A stretch of 64,000 nucleotides of DNA from Silene conica (taxonomy: Eukaryota > Streptophyta > Magnoliopsida > Caryophyllales > Caryophyllaceae). Below are positions 45,605-56,465 of the stretch, in pieces (the stretch's first letter is position 1; each line of letters opens with the position of its first letter). The notes under the pieces were generated by a model that had not been told where the DNA came from, searched no databases, and worked only from the letters and a program-made list of their open reading frames with translations. The stretch spans positions 4,860,649 through 4,924,648 of the forward strand of contig CM055312.2 of the NCBI GenBank assembly GCA_029255685.2, written 5' to 3'. The position numbers and the translations under genes were made by a program.

Positions 45605-45861
45605 CTCCCTCCATTCTTTTTATATCACCCCATTTCATTATTCACGTTTGCCGATGTTCATTTTGTTTTGATTATATCTTTAGCTACATACTACTAAAAA
45701 TTATAAAAGTTTGATATTTTTAATCCTCTTATCAAGACAATCCAAAAAAGATCTCACATAAATATATTTCCGTGAACGAATTGAGAGAAACCCGACGTTA
45801 AATACTCGATTGTGAATAGTGTCAAAACAAAAGTTGGGTGATATAAAAAGAATGGAGGGAG
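45605..45861. mobile_element. Stowaway MITE (257 bp)
   Basis: The ends CTCCCTCCATTCTTTTTATA and TATAAAAAGAATGGAGGGAG are perfect inverted repeats, flanked by TA at 45,603-45,604 and 45,862-45,863. No coding capacity. Confidence 0.9.
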
Positions 45862-45891
45862 TATGACCCAAAAATTTATTAATATTATATA

Positions 45892-46203
45892 CTCCCTCCT
45901 ATTCTAAGTATTGTTCCCCTTTGAAGGGGGCACGAATATTAAGGTAGGGAGTAAAATAAGTGTAAAAAATTGGGTGGGGTTGCGTGATAGGAGAGAGGAA
46001 TGAATAATTAGGAATTAAATAAGTAATTGTGGGCCATAAAAATTAAAAAATGAATAAAATATGAGTAAAAGAGTTGGGTGGAGTTTGATAATAGGAGAGA
46101 GAAATGAATAAAATAAGAGTAAAAGTTTCTATAATAAGAAAATGAATAAAAACTGAATAATCCGTTTTAGAAAATAGGGAAGAATAGTTAGAATAGGAGG
46201 GAG
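45892..46203. mobile_element. Stowaway-like MITE (312 bp)
   Basis: The ends CTCCCTCCTATTCTAA and TTAGAATAGGAGGGAG are inverted repeats with TA flanks at 45,890-45,891 and 46,204-46,205. The element lies 30 bp from the previous MITE and upstream of NLR-B. Confidence 0.85.
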
Positions 46204-46984
46204 TAACACATAAATCCACCCCCTGCCGACGGGTAATGACTATGGCGGTTCTCACATCTACATGATAAATGACTCATAATTAAATTTTAACTTTATAATG
46301 ATAAAGAATAGTACAAGTAGCAACGATTGTGCACGATTGTTACCTCTCTGATATGGAGTATAAACAAGCGATGACTTGGATCTTGTCGATTTTAATGCCG
46401 TCGGTAGATATAATTGGCGAAAAGACAGACTCGTTCTTTGATGACAACATCGCTCCTTTGATTATTGAACCAATCGTCTAGTTGAATGAACATGCGTAAC
46501 ATGTATGATGTCTCCATCTATTACCAAGCAAGATAAGCTGCTGACATGAATCATAATTAAAGAATGAAGACTTCTCGTCTTATATTATACTCTCAACAAG
46601 TTGGAGTGTTGGTTGACTTTGCTTTTTGCGCAAAAATAAGGAAATGATTTTCAACATCCTACCCCATATTAAATTGATTTTGGACCACCAAAAAGTTACT
46701 AAAAGGGAAAAAAGTTACAAAAAAGTTACTATCAATAAATTCGCATCAATAGGGAAACAGGACGTCAGTAACAACACTCCGACTCGGAGGGAGTATAAAT
46801 TTTCCAACTACTTGAGACTCTTAAATAAACAAACGGGCGGCATTCTGTAAGCTTCATATAAATCTTTCAACAATGTTTCCGTAAATTTAAGACTTAAGAG
46901 TTAAAAAAAGAGTTCAAGAAATATAATTGCTTTTCTTCCGGTCCTCAAAAATTGCCATTTCGCCACTGTTTTTCATTAGCTAAA

Positions 46985-46996
46985 GCTATAAAATAT
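46985..46996 (+). promoter_or_regulatory. Possible TATA box of NLR-B
   Basis: CTATAAAATATA lies about 150 bp before the chosen start codon, leaving room for a 5' UTR of roughly 120 bp. No other promoter element was identified. Confidence 0.4.
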
Positions 46997-47144
46997 AATT
47001 TTTTTGTTTTTTTGATTGAGTAAATTGTTGTATAGTTACTCGTCTTTGTCTGTTCTTTCCAATTTTACTATCAACCAAATTCAAATAAAAATCAAACAAA
47101 TAGTCGTGCGTTTGTGTGCGTGTGTGTCGATCGGGAGAGTAACA

Positions 47145-48345
47145 ATGTCCGACCCAATATCAGCGGCTGTAAAAGTTGTGGCAGGGCCGTTCAAGACTTT
47201 GGTTGTGGATAGAATAATAGGGTATGTGAAGTTAATCAATAATTATGATGATAACATGAATGTTCTAGTTGATCAGCTTGAAAAGTTATGTGTAAAGAAG
47301 CTGGATCTTGATGCAAAAGTGATGGAAGGCAAAGATAGGTTGCGGGTGATGAGAAGGGAAACCGCGAATTGGCTAGAAAATTTTATTAAGTTGATCGAAG
47401 GGGAAGACATGAAGAAACTTATGATAGAAAAAAGGGTAACTAAAATTGTGGTGAGAGTGATGGAACGTCGTGTACTGAAGAAATTATGGAAAGAAGATCG
47501 GGAGATTTTCAATGTTGTGATCGAGGTTGTGAAGAAGCGGTGTTGTAGCGATCAAGAGGTCGGTGAGGGGGGAGTTGTTGATGCTGAAAAGGATGCTGAT
47601 TATCAGAAAGTTGCCAAGATAGCCACTGATATTATAAAGGATATTGCAGAGGAGTTTAAAAAGTTTATAAAAACAGAGGATGCGGCTGTTGCTGTGGTTA
47701 AATTGTTGAACGATGAAGATCTTAAGAAGCTCACGAAAGATGGCGATGACATGGCCATGATTTTGAGCAAAGCTGAAGCTATAAATCGGAAGAAGATTGA
47801 GCACAATGATCATGATGAAGAGGAATTGTTGTTGCTCCCAAAACATAATAATAATGAGGACGATGTTCAGTCAGTTGATAAAAGTATTATCAAAGACAAT
47901 GTTGGGATGTGGCGAAGACGTATGGGGAAGTTAACGGCATTTCTGGATGACGAGAACTTCAAGAAGGGTTTGCCAGATGGTGTGAAAATAGGTTTGGAAG
48001 TCATGAATGCTTTGAGCAAGAGTTCGGGGTCTGAGCAGGTTGAAGAAGACGATGATAAACCTCACAGGTACTGTGGCGGCTGGAGTGTCGTTCGATTCCA
48101 AGGTTACCGTCATCGTCATGATATGAGTCAATTATCTGAATCTATGCTTAATATTATCAACTCTATGATTGCTGAATGTCCTATTGGTTCAGTGACTAGA
48201 CATAAAACAGCAAATGAACTCGAAATTATTCCTAGTGACTTCATGGAAGGCTTGGAATCTAGAGAAGAACTTCTGCACAAAATATTGATAGCTTTGCAAC
48301 ATGATCATGTTGACATTGTGGGTGTATTCGGCATGGGCGGAGGCG
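47145..48345 (+). CDS. NLR-B exon 1 (coiled coil, insertion, P-loop start)
   Basis: The start ATG at 47,145 is chosen because GGGAGAGTAACAATG is shared with NLR-A; an in-frame ATG at 47,016 lies in the probable 5' UTR. It encodes MSDPISAAVKVVAGPFKTLV, WLENFIKLIEGEDMKKLM, the duplicated helices (about 87-131 and 169-210) and HRYCGGWSVV. It ends FGMGGGG at GGAGGCG|GTATGT. Confidence 0.82.
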
Positions 48346-49458
48346 GTATGTTTTTCTTTATCGTGTTTTTGGGCTTATAAAAAAAATTATTTTTTCCCGT
48401 ATTGACTTTTTTTTCCCAATTTCTTTCTCATCAAATATAATTTCATTCCAAATCACTTGAACCAATCAATGAAATGAATATATTTCATTCTATTCCAAAA
48501 TAGCCAATTAAAAAGTTAATAACGTTATTACCAACTTAGTAAATAAAATATAATGAATAGTCGTGTGACTAATTTAGTTGTTCTATGCCTAAGTTTTGCA
48601 ACTTTATTAAGTAATCAAATACTTTACCTTTAAAAATATATTATAAACTTAATATTAGTGGTTATATATGCTAAAAATACTTTAATCATTTAGTTTATTT
48701 GATTTAATGAACCTAAATTTTATTTATCATATAGTCAAAATTGAAAAATTATTCAATTTGGTCCATTTTTATCTAAGATCGGACCACACCAAAAAAATGG
48801 GTTAGGTTGGGTCCAAGATTGAATTTCTAAGGTTTGGTCTTTGCTCCAACTAAATATTTTTGGATCTTCGGCCTGTTTAGGTTTGGTTCAGTCTAATCCG
48901 GTCCGGTTTTGTACCGATATTCACCTTTTCTCTATAGATAGGGATGACAACGGTCAGGTTGAATCTGGTTTTGCAAGATTCAAACTCGATCCACTATTTT
49001 ATTGGATCAATGATCCATACCAAACCTGATCCATATCAAAATTTTACAATCCATACCCGATCCATTGTACCTTTTCCATATCCCTTTCCTCTCCAAATTT
49101 ATACCCTTCATAAAATCCAAAATCCAATTGCAAACTTGACTTGACTATATAAAAGATTAATCTTATACAAAATTGAAATTTTAACTTTTATAAAGCCTCA
49201 CTACAAAAAAAATCATGGTTTATTGGATTGGGTACAGCCTACAAGTATGAATGAATCAGGTTTAGATTTTGGTTCGGGTTTTTTAATAGTGGATTTGGGT
49301 AAATAGTGGATTCATGAAATTTATTTTAAGACCACATTTAATTACATATTCTAGGCATTGAATCAAATTGAATGGATTGCAGTCTAGATGCGTAGTTAAG
49401 TATGAATGCATGAGTCGCCATTGATATGCAAATTGATATCTAGTTGTTATGGATACAG
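48346..49458 (+). other. NLR-B intron 1
   Basis: This 1,113-bp phase-1 intron carries a hAT-MITE-like end, TAGGGATGACAACGG, at about 48,938. No right terminus was seen. The acceptor is GGATACAG|GA. Confidence 0.7.
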
Positions 49459-50355
49459 GAAAAACAACATTAGCAAAAGAAATTGCCTACAAAAGAACTA
49501 GTAATTTATTCGATAAAAGAGTCGTGGTAGAGGTTTCAGAAGCTCCGAACATCAAAGGCATCCAAGATCAAATTGCTGAAGGAATCAATTTATCGTTGGA
49601 TGATGTGCATACTGTAGCTCAAAGGGCCCAAAATCTGTACGATAGATTGAAATCGGAGAAAAAGATACTTATTGTCCTTGACAATGTCTGGAAAAAACTT
49701 AAGTTAGATGAAGTCGGGATTCCAAGTACCAAAAATTCGAGCTGTAAACTCTTGATTACAACCAGAGAAAAGCGGGTGTGTAGTGTCATGGATATCCAAG
49801 ATGCTAATATATTTGAGATGGGCTTGTTGAACGAAAAAGAAGCTCTAAATCTTTTTGAAAACCAAACTGAAACAAAGGTCAACAATGGAGAATTTAAACC
49901 CGTGGCAGATAGACTGCTCAAGAAGTGTGGAGGCTTACCTCTTGCAATTGTCACATCAGCTTGTGCGTTAAAAGGGAAAAGTTTGCCAGTGTGGTATCAT
50001 TTTGCAGAGACATCGGAAAAACCAATCTCGAGTCAAGTTAGCAGTGAGTATCGTGAGACATACTCAATTCTTGAAACAAGTTACAAGCTTATTGATATCG
50101 AAGTAAAAAAGATATTTTTCTTCCTTGTTTGCCTATCTCCTCTTGATTCGGCTATATCAATCGATGAGTTGATGAGATATGGCATTGGGTTGGATTTATT
50201 TCAACGCGTCAACATCCTTTCAGAAGCCGTGGAGCAAGCGAGGGTGTGGGCTCACGAACTTGTATCATCGTCATTGTTATTAAAAGGTGATTCTGATAAG
50301 GAAGTCAAGATACATGATGTTGTTCGTGCATCTGCTATTTCATTTGCCAATAAAG
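49459..50355 (+). CDS. NLR-B exon 2 (NB-ARC)
   Basis: It completes the P-loop (KTTLAKEIA). Then come KKILIVLDNVWKKL (kinase-2), KLLITTREKR (RNBS-B), CGGLPLAIVT (GLPL), FFFLVCLSPLD (RNBS-D) and KIHDVVRASA (MHD-like, with Ile for Met). It ends AATAAAG|GTAATG. No stop or frameshift lies in this exon. Confidence 0.88.
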
Positions 50356-50786
50356 GTAATGTCACACTAGCTAGCGTAACAACTAGCTTCATATAGATCT
50401 GTTCATTTGATTTATATTTTCTCTTCACACATTTATAAAATCAAGAGATAAGTCCAATTTGCCAATAAGAGTTTATTGAGGTATTGAAAAAACTAAGAGT
50501 AAACAACAAGGAAGTACTTCCTCACATTACATTTCTTGTAAGCTAAGCCTTTGATTTTAATTTTAATTAAAATATATTTGTCTGTAAATAATACTCCCTC
50601 ATAAACATATTTTCTTCCTATTTTAATAAAATATTCCTCGCATATATACTAGAGAAATGAGAAGAAAACGGATTTATGAGACATGTCTTGAAGGGCAATG
50701 AGTCAATGTGTAGCACCTGATTTTAGCCACGATAGCTCATCAGGCTATTGTTATTGCTTCAATTAACATATGCTAACATTTGGCAG

Positions 50787-52112
50787 ACAATGATGGCATG
50801 ATCCTAGTTGAAAGTATTCCTTATTGGATGTGTAAGGAGACATTTGAGAAATTCAGAGCTATATCGTTGATGTCTGGCAATGATTTTTCTCGGCTAAGTG
50901 GAGTGAACGCTCCGATGCTTGAAATTTTGTTATTGAAAGGCGACGTATTGTCAACAGCTATTACTTCTAATTTTTTTGAAGGAATGAAAAATTTGAAGGT
51001 TTTATGTTTATCAAACATGGACTTTAGTGCAGGGTTACCAGAATCAATAGGACAACTGAAGCGTCTCAAAACATTGCATTTGCACCACTGTAAGTTAAGA
51101 GACATTAAATTGATTGGTAAGTTGGTGAACCTTCTTGTTCTGAGCTTGCGTGAATCGAGTTTGGAAGAGTTACCTGTTGAAGTCGGGGAGTTGTGCAACC
51201 TTCGGTTGCTGGATATGGGAAAATGTAAAGGTGTGAAGAGCATCCCAGCTAACATCTTATCCCGTTTATCTCAATTAGAAGGACTTTACATGTTTAATGG
51301 TTATGATGGTTGGGCATCCACAAATGTAGAAGTTGATGATGAAAGGGGGTCTAACCAGGCAAGTGTAAGTGAGCTCGCCTCGTCTCGCTTAAATGTGCTT
51401 GAAATGGAGGTATCCAAAGTTGAGCAGTTGCTAAGCATAAACAATGGTCAGTTTGTTGAGAAACTCGGCAAGTTTAAAATACGCGTGGGCCAACACAAAA
51501 AATCAGATGAAGATGTATCTGAATTTCGGTATGTTTTGAAGTTGGGTAGTATCGATGCAAGTCAATACAAGAGGTTGAGGGTGCTTCTCAAGAAAACGGA
51601 TGGTTTGCTAGTAAATGGATGTGATGGGCTCAGCGAGAATTTTGTTCCTCAGTTGGACGAAGACGGGTTTAAGGACTTAAAGTTTCTGGAAATTGTATTT
51701 TCGACAGACAAATTTATAATCAGTTCAAACAACCGGGATGAGTCACCACCAGCCTTTCGCGAATCTAGAAACTCTACATCTAGGACATCTGAAAAACTTG
51801 GCGAGGATATGTGATGGTAGAGATCGAGCAGGAGTATTCGATAATCTCCGATGCCTTGAACTTTGGGATTTGCCCAAGTTGAAGTATGGAGTGCCTCTTA
51901 ATCCACTTAACTTGACTAAGGTTTTTATTCGAAGCTGTGAATCTTTGGAATTCATTGTTAATAAAGATGTATCAGTTGCAGCAATAAACAAAACCCTACA
52001 GTTTCCTCTTTTGAAATCACTTCATCTATGCGAAGTGAAAAGACTATCAAGTGTCGTGCTGCAATCAGACAGTGACTATTTGTCACAAGATCCTTCTTTC
52101 TTTGATGCAAAG
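50787..52112 (+). pseudogene. NLR-B exon 3 (first LRR block), frameshifted
   Basis: It opens DNDGMILVESIPYWMCKETF and continues with LRRs colinear with NLR-A exon 3. Near 51,758 (TTTCGCG) the frame must change for the homology to continue as NLETLHLGHLKNLARICDG. Exon length is 1,326 bp, one base off the phase found in NLR-A. The donor is GCAAAG|GTATGT. Confidence 0.8.
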
Positions 52113-52151
52113 GTATGTCTTGGATCTTCTACACTGTATTAAATGTTTTGG

Positions 52152-52335
52152 ATGGAATTTTTTTTGATGACGAGCAGGTTTGATCCTGCCCGGCCACGCA
52201 ACAATAATATGCTAACCACCCTGTACCATGTAAGCTCAATTCACGGGTTAGCTCTCACTGGAAGACATGTGGTCAAGTGTCATTATTTAGGGAGATTCGA
52301 ACTCAGAACCTCGAAATCCATCTTTTTGAATTTTT
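52152..52335 (-). mobile_element. SINE-like fragment in NLR-B intron 3
   Basis: On the minus strand a B-box-like GAGTTCGAATCTCC (about 52,300) is followed by a short body and ends in TCATCAAAAAAAA (plus T-run at 52,158-52,165). That is the layout of a tRNA-derived SINE. The A-box end is missing or diverged. Confidence 0.5.
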
Positions 52336-52500
52336 TATGAGAAGTAATATTATAGCCGTAATTTGTAGAAAAATATTTAAAACTGTCATTTTTAAAAATA
52401 ATTTTAGAAGACTGTAATCAACCTTTTTTTGTCTATATTTAAACAAATTTCATGCAGTGCACCTTAGTTTAGGTTAAACTGTTAAAGCATCTCTAACTTA

Positions 52501-52637
52501 TGACCTTTTGATATGTGGCAGATCATATTTCCATCTCTTGAGAAAGTATCTTAGCTTATCGTGTTAGTAACGAGTGCATTTGAACTTATGACCTTTTGAT
52601 ATGTGGCAGATCATATTTCCATCTCTTGAGAAATTAT
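52501..52637 (+). repeat. Duplicated splice acceptor region of NLR-B exon 4
   Basis: A block of nearly 50 bp (TGACCTTTTGATATGTGGCA, then GATCATATTTCCATCTCTTG) occurs at 52,501 and again at 52,589, 88 bp apart. Both copies contain a GGCAG acceptor. Only the second leads into an open exon; after the first acceptor a stop (TAG) follows within about 35 bases. Confidence 0.85.
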
Positions 52638-53047
52638 ACATGATGTCAAATGAAACAATTGTGACGCTGTGGAGCAAGGCATGCGACATTTCCAGCTTTC
52701 AGAAATTGAAGTTTTTGGATATTTCTTGGTGTATTAAATTGAGGAGTATAGGCTCTCCATCTATATTTGCAGCACTTGTTCTGCTTGAAAAATTGTCAAT
52801 AAGAAACTGTGAAAATCTGCAAGAAGTCATAACCCAAGAGATTGAAGGGGATGAAGTCTGCGATCGTGTTATTGCATTTCCCCGACTGGAACATCTTTAC
52901 TTGAACAAATTGCCTGGTCTTAAGAGGTTCTATGGAGGAACTTTTAAACTCGAGTTCCCTGTTTTGAAATCACTCATCTTGTCGGATGCTAAATATATGA
53001 CTAATATTGATGGGTCGCAAAACTTGAGCACATTTTTCTCTGACAAG
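52610..53047 (+). CDS. NLR-B exon 4 (LRR)
   Basis: It runs from ATGTGGCAG|ATC to TGACAAG|GTAGTA, 146 codons. Motifs are LEKLYMMSNETIVTLWS, LKFLDISWCIKLRSIGSPSI and LEHLYLNKLPGLKRFYGG, colinear with NLR-A exon 4. Confidence 0.82.
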
Positions 53048-53142
53048 GTAGTATTCTTCGTTTATATATTCTCATCGGTGATAATTGACGATAAAATATA
53101 CTCCCTCTATCTCAATCATTTGTATTGCTTATCAATGTGTAG

Positions 53143-54269
53143 ATTGAATTTCCGTCTCTAGAGGAGCTGGAAGTACGAAAGGTGTCAAAAGAAGTTGTGA
53201 GGTTGTGGAATTGGCCTTCATCAGATGTGCAGGGAGAGAACGAAAGCAATACTAGTAACTCATTAAACCCGGTTCCAAACTTGCGAAAGTTAAGACTTGG
53301 TCTGATCCAGGGGACGACGTACGTTCCAGATTTTGTCTCTCGTAAATTGTCTCATCTCACAGTTATGGATTTCAATGACATCAAAACTCTGTTCTCAAAT
53401 TTAGCGATAAATAATGGAGAGGCATTCTGGACATATTCCCAGCTTCCGAAGTTGGAAGACCTTTCTATTGAAGAATGTGATTCTTTGGAACAGTTGTTTG
53501 ATAATGGGGATGAAGATGCTGTTGTGTTATGTGGCCGTTTGACAGGACTAATGTTGAAGACGACCCCGAAAATGAAGATGTTGCCACTACATCTGCTCAA
53601 GAATATCCGCACCCTTTCTCTCGATGGGTTAAAATGGAAATATGTTTTCTCAGCGGATCTATTCGTTAAGGGTAAAGAACAACTTGGGCAACTCGAAAAT
53701 CTGGTGATTAATACGTGCCATGATCTAGACACAATAATTATGGATGAGCTAGTTGTTGATGGAGACGAAAAGGTTTATAGTTTTCCTCGGCTTAAGAGCC
53801 TGAAAATAGAGTTTTCAAATATCACGAATTTCGCCTCCAAGTTTGGCACGACATTACACTTTCCATCACTCGAAAAGTTTAGCATGAGCGGGTGTAACAA
53901 AATTGAATCATTTTATTCAGGGTCCTTGACAACTCCAAATCTAAAAGAAGTATGGATATGGGGATGTGATAATCTGCAATATTTTGTGTCTGAGGCATTA
54001 GTAGCTCCCAAATTACAAAGAGTGTATGTATACAAGTGCCGGAAAATGAAGCGGTTTCTACCTGCAGATCCGGATAGTGATGGTGTATTGGATTTGCCGT
54101 CTATAGAGTGCATTTCAGTTAAAGGATGCTCGCGAATGCAATTGTTTACCTCCGGAAGTATAAAAGCTCCAAATCTATGTAAATTGATGATTGGCAAGAA
54201 GGATTATTCAATGTGTCCAAATGAGGAGTTGCAACATCTGTTGGTGAACCCCCACAAGTTCAACATAAG
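53143..54269 (+). CDS. NLR-B exon 5 (C-terminal LRR block)
   Basis: It runs from ATGTGTAG|ATTGAA to ACATAAG|GTACTA. LRR-like repeats include LPKLEDLSIEECDSLEQLF, FPRLKSLKIEFSNITNF, FPSLEKFSMSGCNKIESF and TPNLKEVWIWGCDNLQYF. It is about 93 bp shorter than NLR-A exon 5, equivalent to about one repeat. A Stowaway-end-like CTCCCTCTATC lies 45 bp before its acceptor. Confidence 0.82.
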
Positions 54270-54934
54270 GTACTACTACTAACACTTGTCTACAAACTAA
54301 TTTTCACGATGGCTCTAATACCATGATAGATGAATATTTCAACCAAAACTTTAAGCTGAGAATTGAGCCCAATTATTATTAATAGTTGGAACTGTGCAGC
54401 TGTGCTCCAAGCCTCCAACCCCAATTATTGGCTTTGTGGTGAGGAAGCAAAAATCTCCCTGAATGTGTCATTTGCCTCATTAGTCTAGTATCTGTTTCTA
54501 AAAATCAATATATCAAGTATTAAAAGGTTAAATATTATTTTATTTGGTATATGGGAATATGGGATAGGTCTTTAAAATTTTGCTTTGCCTTATATATCAC
54601 TCTCTCTGACTTTCTACGGTGTTCTCTTTTCGTTTTGGTCTAATTATATTCATGTTTTTTTTTTTTTTTTTTGAACAACTTTGTGTGGTTCAAAATCAAT
54701 TTTACGTGGGATCATGTGTATTGTGTGGTCCAAATTAATTTTCTTATTTCTTGTGTTAAAATCAAAAGGGAACAACAAACAAAATCGAAGGAAGTATATT
54801 TTTGTTTTATACATCGATATAAGTTTATTTGACTTATTTTGAACTTAAAATAAACAGATATTTTTGTCTTAAATGATAATTTGTCTTATTTTTAAAATCG
54901 GCTTTTTATAACTGTTGTCTTGTGGTTTAAACAG

Positions 54935-55124
54935 ACGAGCGAAAAGAGGAGAAGAAGACAAAAAAGAAGATGATGATACTGATGATAGTAACGATGATGA
55001 CGATGATGATGATGATGAACAGGAAGTGAACAAGGACACAATAAAGATGCTGAAGGTTCCAAAGATGAAGAAACTTATACTAACCCCGGCCCGATTTTCA
55101 TACAGTATATTACAAGATACGTAA
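54935..55124 (+). CDS. NLR-B exon 6 (Asp-rich last exon)
   Basis: After TTTAAACAG it reads RAKRGEEDKKEDDDTDDSN, an Asp run, EQEVNKDTIKMLKVPKMKK and a stop at 55,122. The Asp run is encoded by a (GAT/GAC)n tract at about 54,968-55,020. The position and phase match NLR-A exon 6, but sequence similarity is limited to the acidic character. Confidence 0.6.
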
Positions 55125-55344
55125 AGTGGAGCTCATTAATACAAATGCCCTCGATGACAAAATCACAAGGTAATCCAATTTTTTTGATAACGAGGGTGTT
55201 GAAATGTTGAATCCTCCAGAATACAACCCAAAATTTCATCTGGTCGGATAAATTTTTCCCTACACTGTCGCGAATTTTTGGAAATTGGGCACATCTCCCT
55301 CGTTTCTTGCTTGTTTTGGGATTGTGACCTATCTTTGGAACTGT

Positions 55345-55810
55345 ATGAAGATTGGCTATCACCTACAGTTGGAATCACCTCATTTCCATGTCTATAACTC
55401 AAGTTATGACCGTTAAAAGGAATTCTAAATTTGTTATTTTAGGTGGGGTTTATGTTCTTGATTATTATACCTCTAAACCTTTGTTCCAATGTTTATGTGT
55501 AGCATGTTAATTAGCACTTTTTTGTAAATTATTGGAACACTTTGTTCATGCCTCGTTAACATATTTTGTGATGAATTTTAGATGTTGGACTTGAGTGCGT
55601 CATGTTTATCATGATCACAAATTGGTCATTTGATGCAATGTTCATTTTTATTTAGTCAATCGCTCATGTTTTGGGTTCTCTCATTCTTTGTTGGAATTGT
55701 GTCCAAGTTGTGCGAATATATTCTATGTGTTTGTTTGAATGTTCTAGTGTGAATATGATGACGTAGTGCGGAGGCGAAAGCGCAGTGTTGGTCGATCCGA
55801 CCGTCAAATG
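55345..55810 (-). repeat. Dispersed repeat R, copy 2, truncated by a copia LTR
   Basis: Inverted relative to 20,022-20,490. Homology stops at 55,810, one base before the TGTTGGTGAT start of the copia LTR, so that insertion cut the repeat. Confidence 0.85.
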
Positions 55811-56425
55811 TGTTGGTGATTTAAGTGTCATCGACCATTTAATGTAATTGGATATCGTGGTAAAATCATATGGAAACTCGTAATGTTATAATATGAATCG
55901 GGAGTGTGGAGTACACGTTCATATATAAACAAATTATAGAGTTAACGGGATGAACGGAGCAGGAACAATGTATGACATGAATGGGTACGTATGTATTACC
56001 TGTTCAGTTTTGCAGAAACATTGTATGACATGAATGGGTACGTATGTACCTGTTCAGTTTTACAGGAACATTGTATGACATGAATGGGTATGTACCTGTT
56101 CGTTTCGTTTCCGTCTCATGTATGCATATTTCCTTATAAATATGAGGACATATGTGAGTGAAAATCATAACAAGAAAATTTCAGATTTTACCTTCTACAA
56201 ACCATACAAAAACAAGAAAAGTTTCTTTGTTTTCTCGCCTAAGAACACAAAGGTTGGTGTAGTTTTATCCTAGGATTGATTTCGCGGTTACCCAAGGCTT
56301 GTAAGGGGCGAAATACTTTCTAAGGAGAGCAGTCATTTGCGACTCTACATTTATCTAAGCACCATATTTTCTTTCATATAATTTTATCGTGTTTCATACA
56401 CTATACAAACCCTATTTCTCTAACA
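55811..56425 (+). repeat. 5' LTR of the Tork-like copia element
   Basis: It starts TGTTGGTGAT at the repeat R junction and ends TCTCTAACA before the leader. A TATA-like TTATAAATATGAGG lies near 56,134. No TGGTATCAGAGC primer-binding site follows, so priming may use another tRNA site. Confidence 0.6.
55961..56108 (+). repeat. About 50-bp tandem repeat in the copia LTR
   Basis: Units beginning TGTATGACATGAATGGGTA start at 55,969, 56,022 and 56,072 (53 and 50 bp apart). The third is partial. Being upstream of the TATA-like box, they may act as enhancer repeats, as in Tnt1/Tto1 LTRs (inference). Confidence 0.8.
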
Positions 56426-56465
56426 TTCTTAGAAAGTATTTTGTTTTTAATATAGTGTTTGTGCC

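Larger units (their letters stand above)
47145..55124 (+). pseudogene. NLR-B: CC-NB-ARC-LRR paralogue, six exons, one frameshift
   Basis: It is the inverted paralogue of NLR-A with the same exon number, order and intron phases. It has an RPS5-like coiled coil, a ~215-aa insertion, a P-loop split by intron 1, NB-ARC with IVLDNVW, CGGLPLAI and IHDVVRAS, several LRR blocks and an Asp-rich tail. Exons are 47,145-48,345, 49,459-50,355, 50,787-52,112, 52,610-53,047, 53,143-54,269 and 54,935-55,124. Their sum is one base too long: exon 3 carries an extra base near 51,758, after which the frame ends at 51,814. As read, the product would be a 1,041-aa CC-NB-ARC protein with a short LRR part. All later exons remain open, so the break is recent, or a sequencing error. 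Confidence 0.8.

Noticed and set aside
37861..47144. Shared bidirectional promoter for the NLR pair
   Set aside because: The starts are 9.3 kb apart and the interval is filled with transposons and a decayed gene. Nothing supports a common promoter.
47016..47144. N-terminal extension of NLR-B from the ATG at 47,016
   Set aside because: The residues are not conserved in NLR-A, while the bases just before the ATG at 47,145 are shared. It is more likely 5' UTR.
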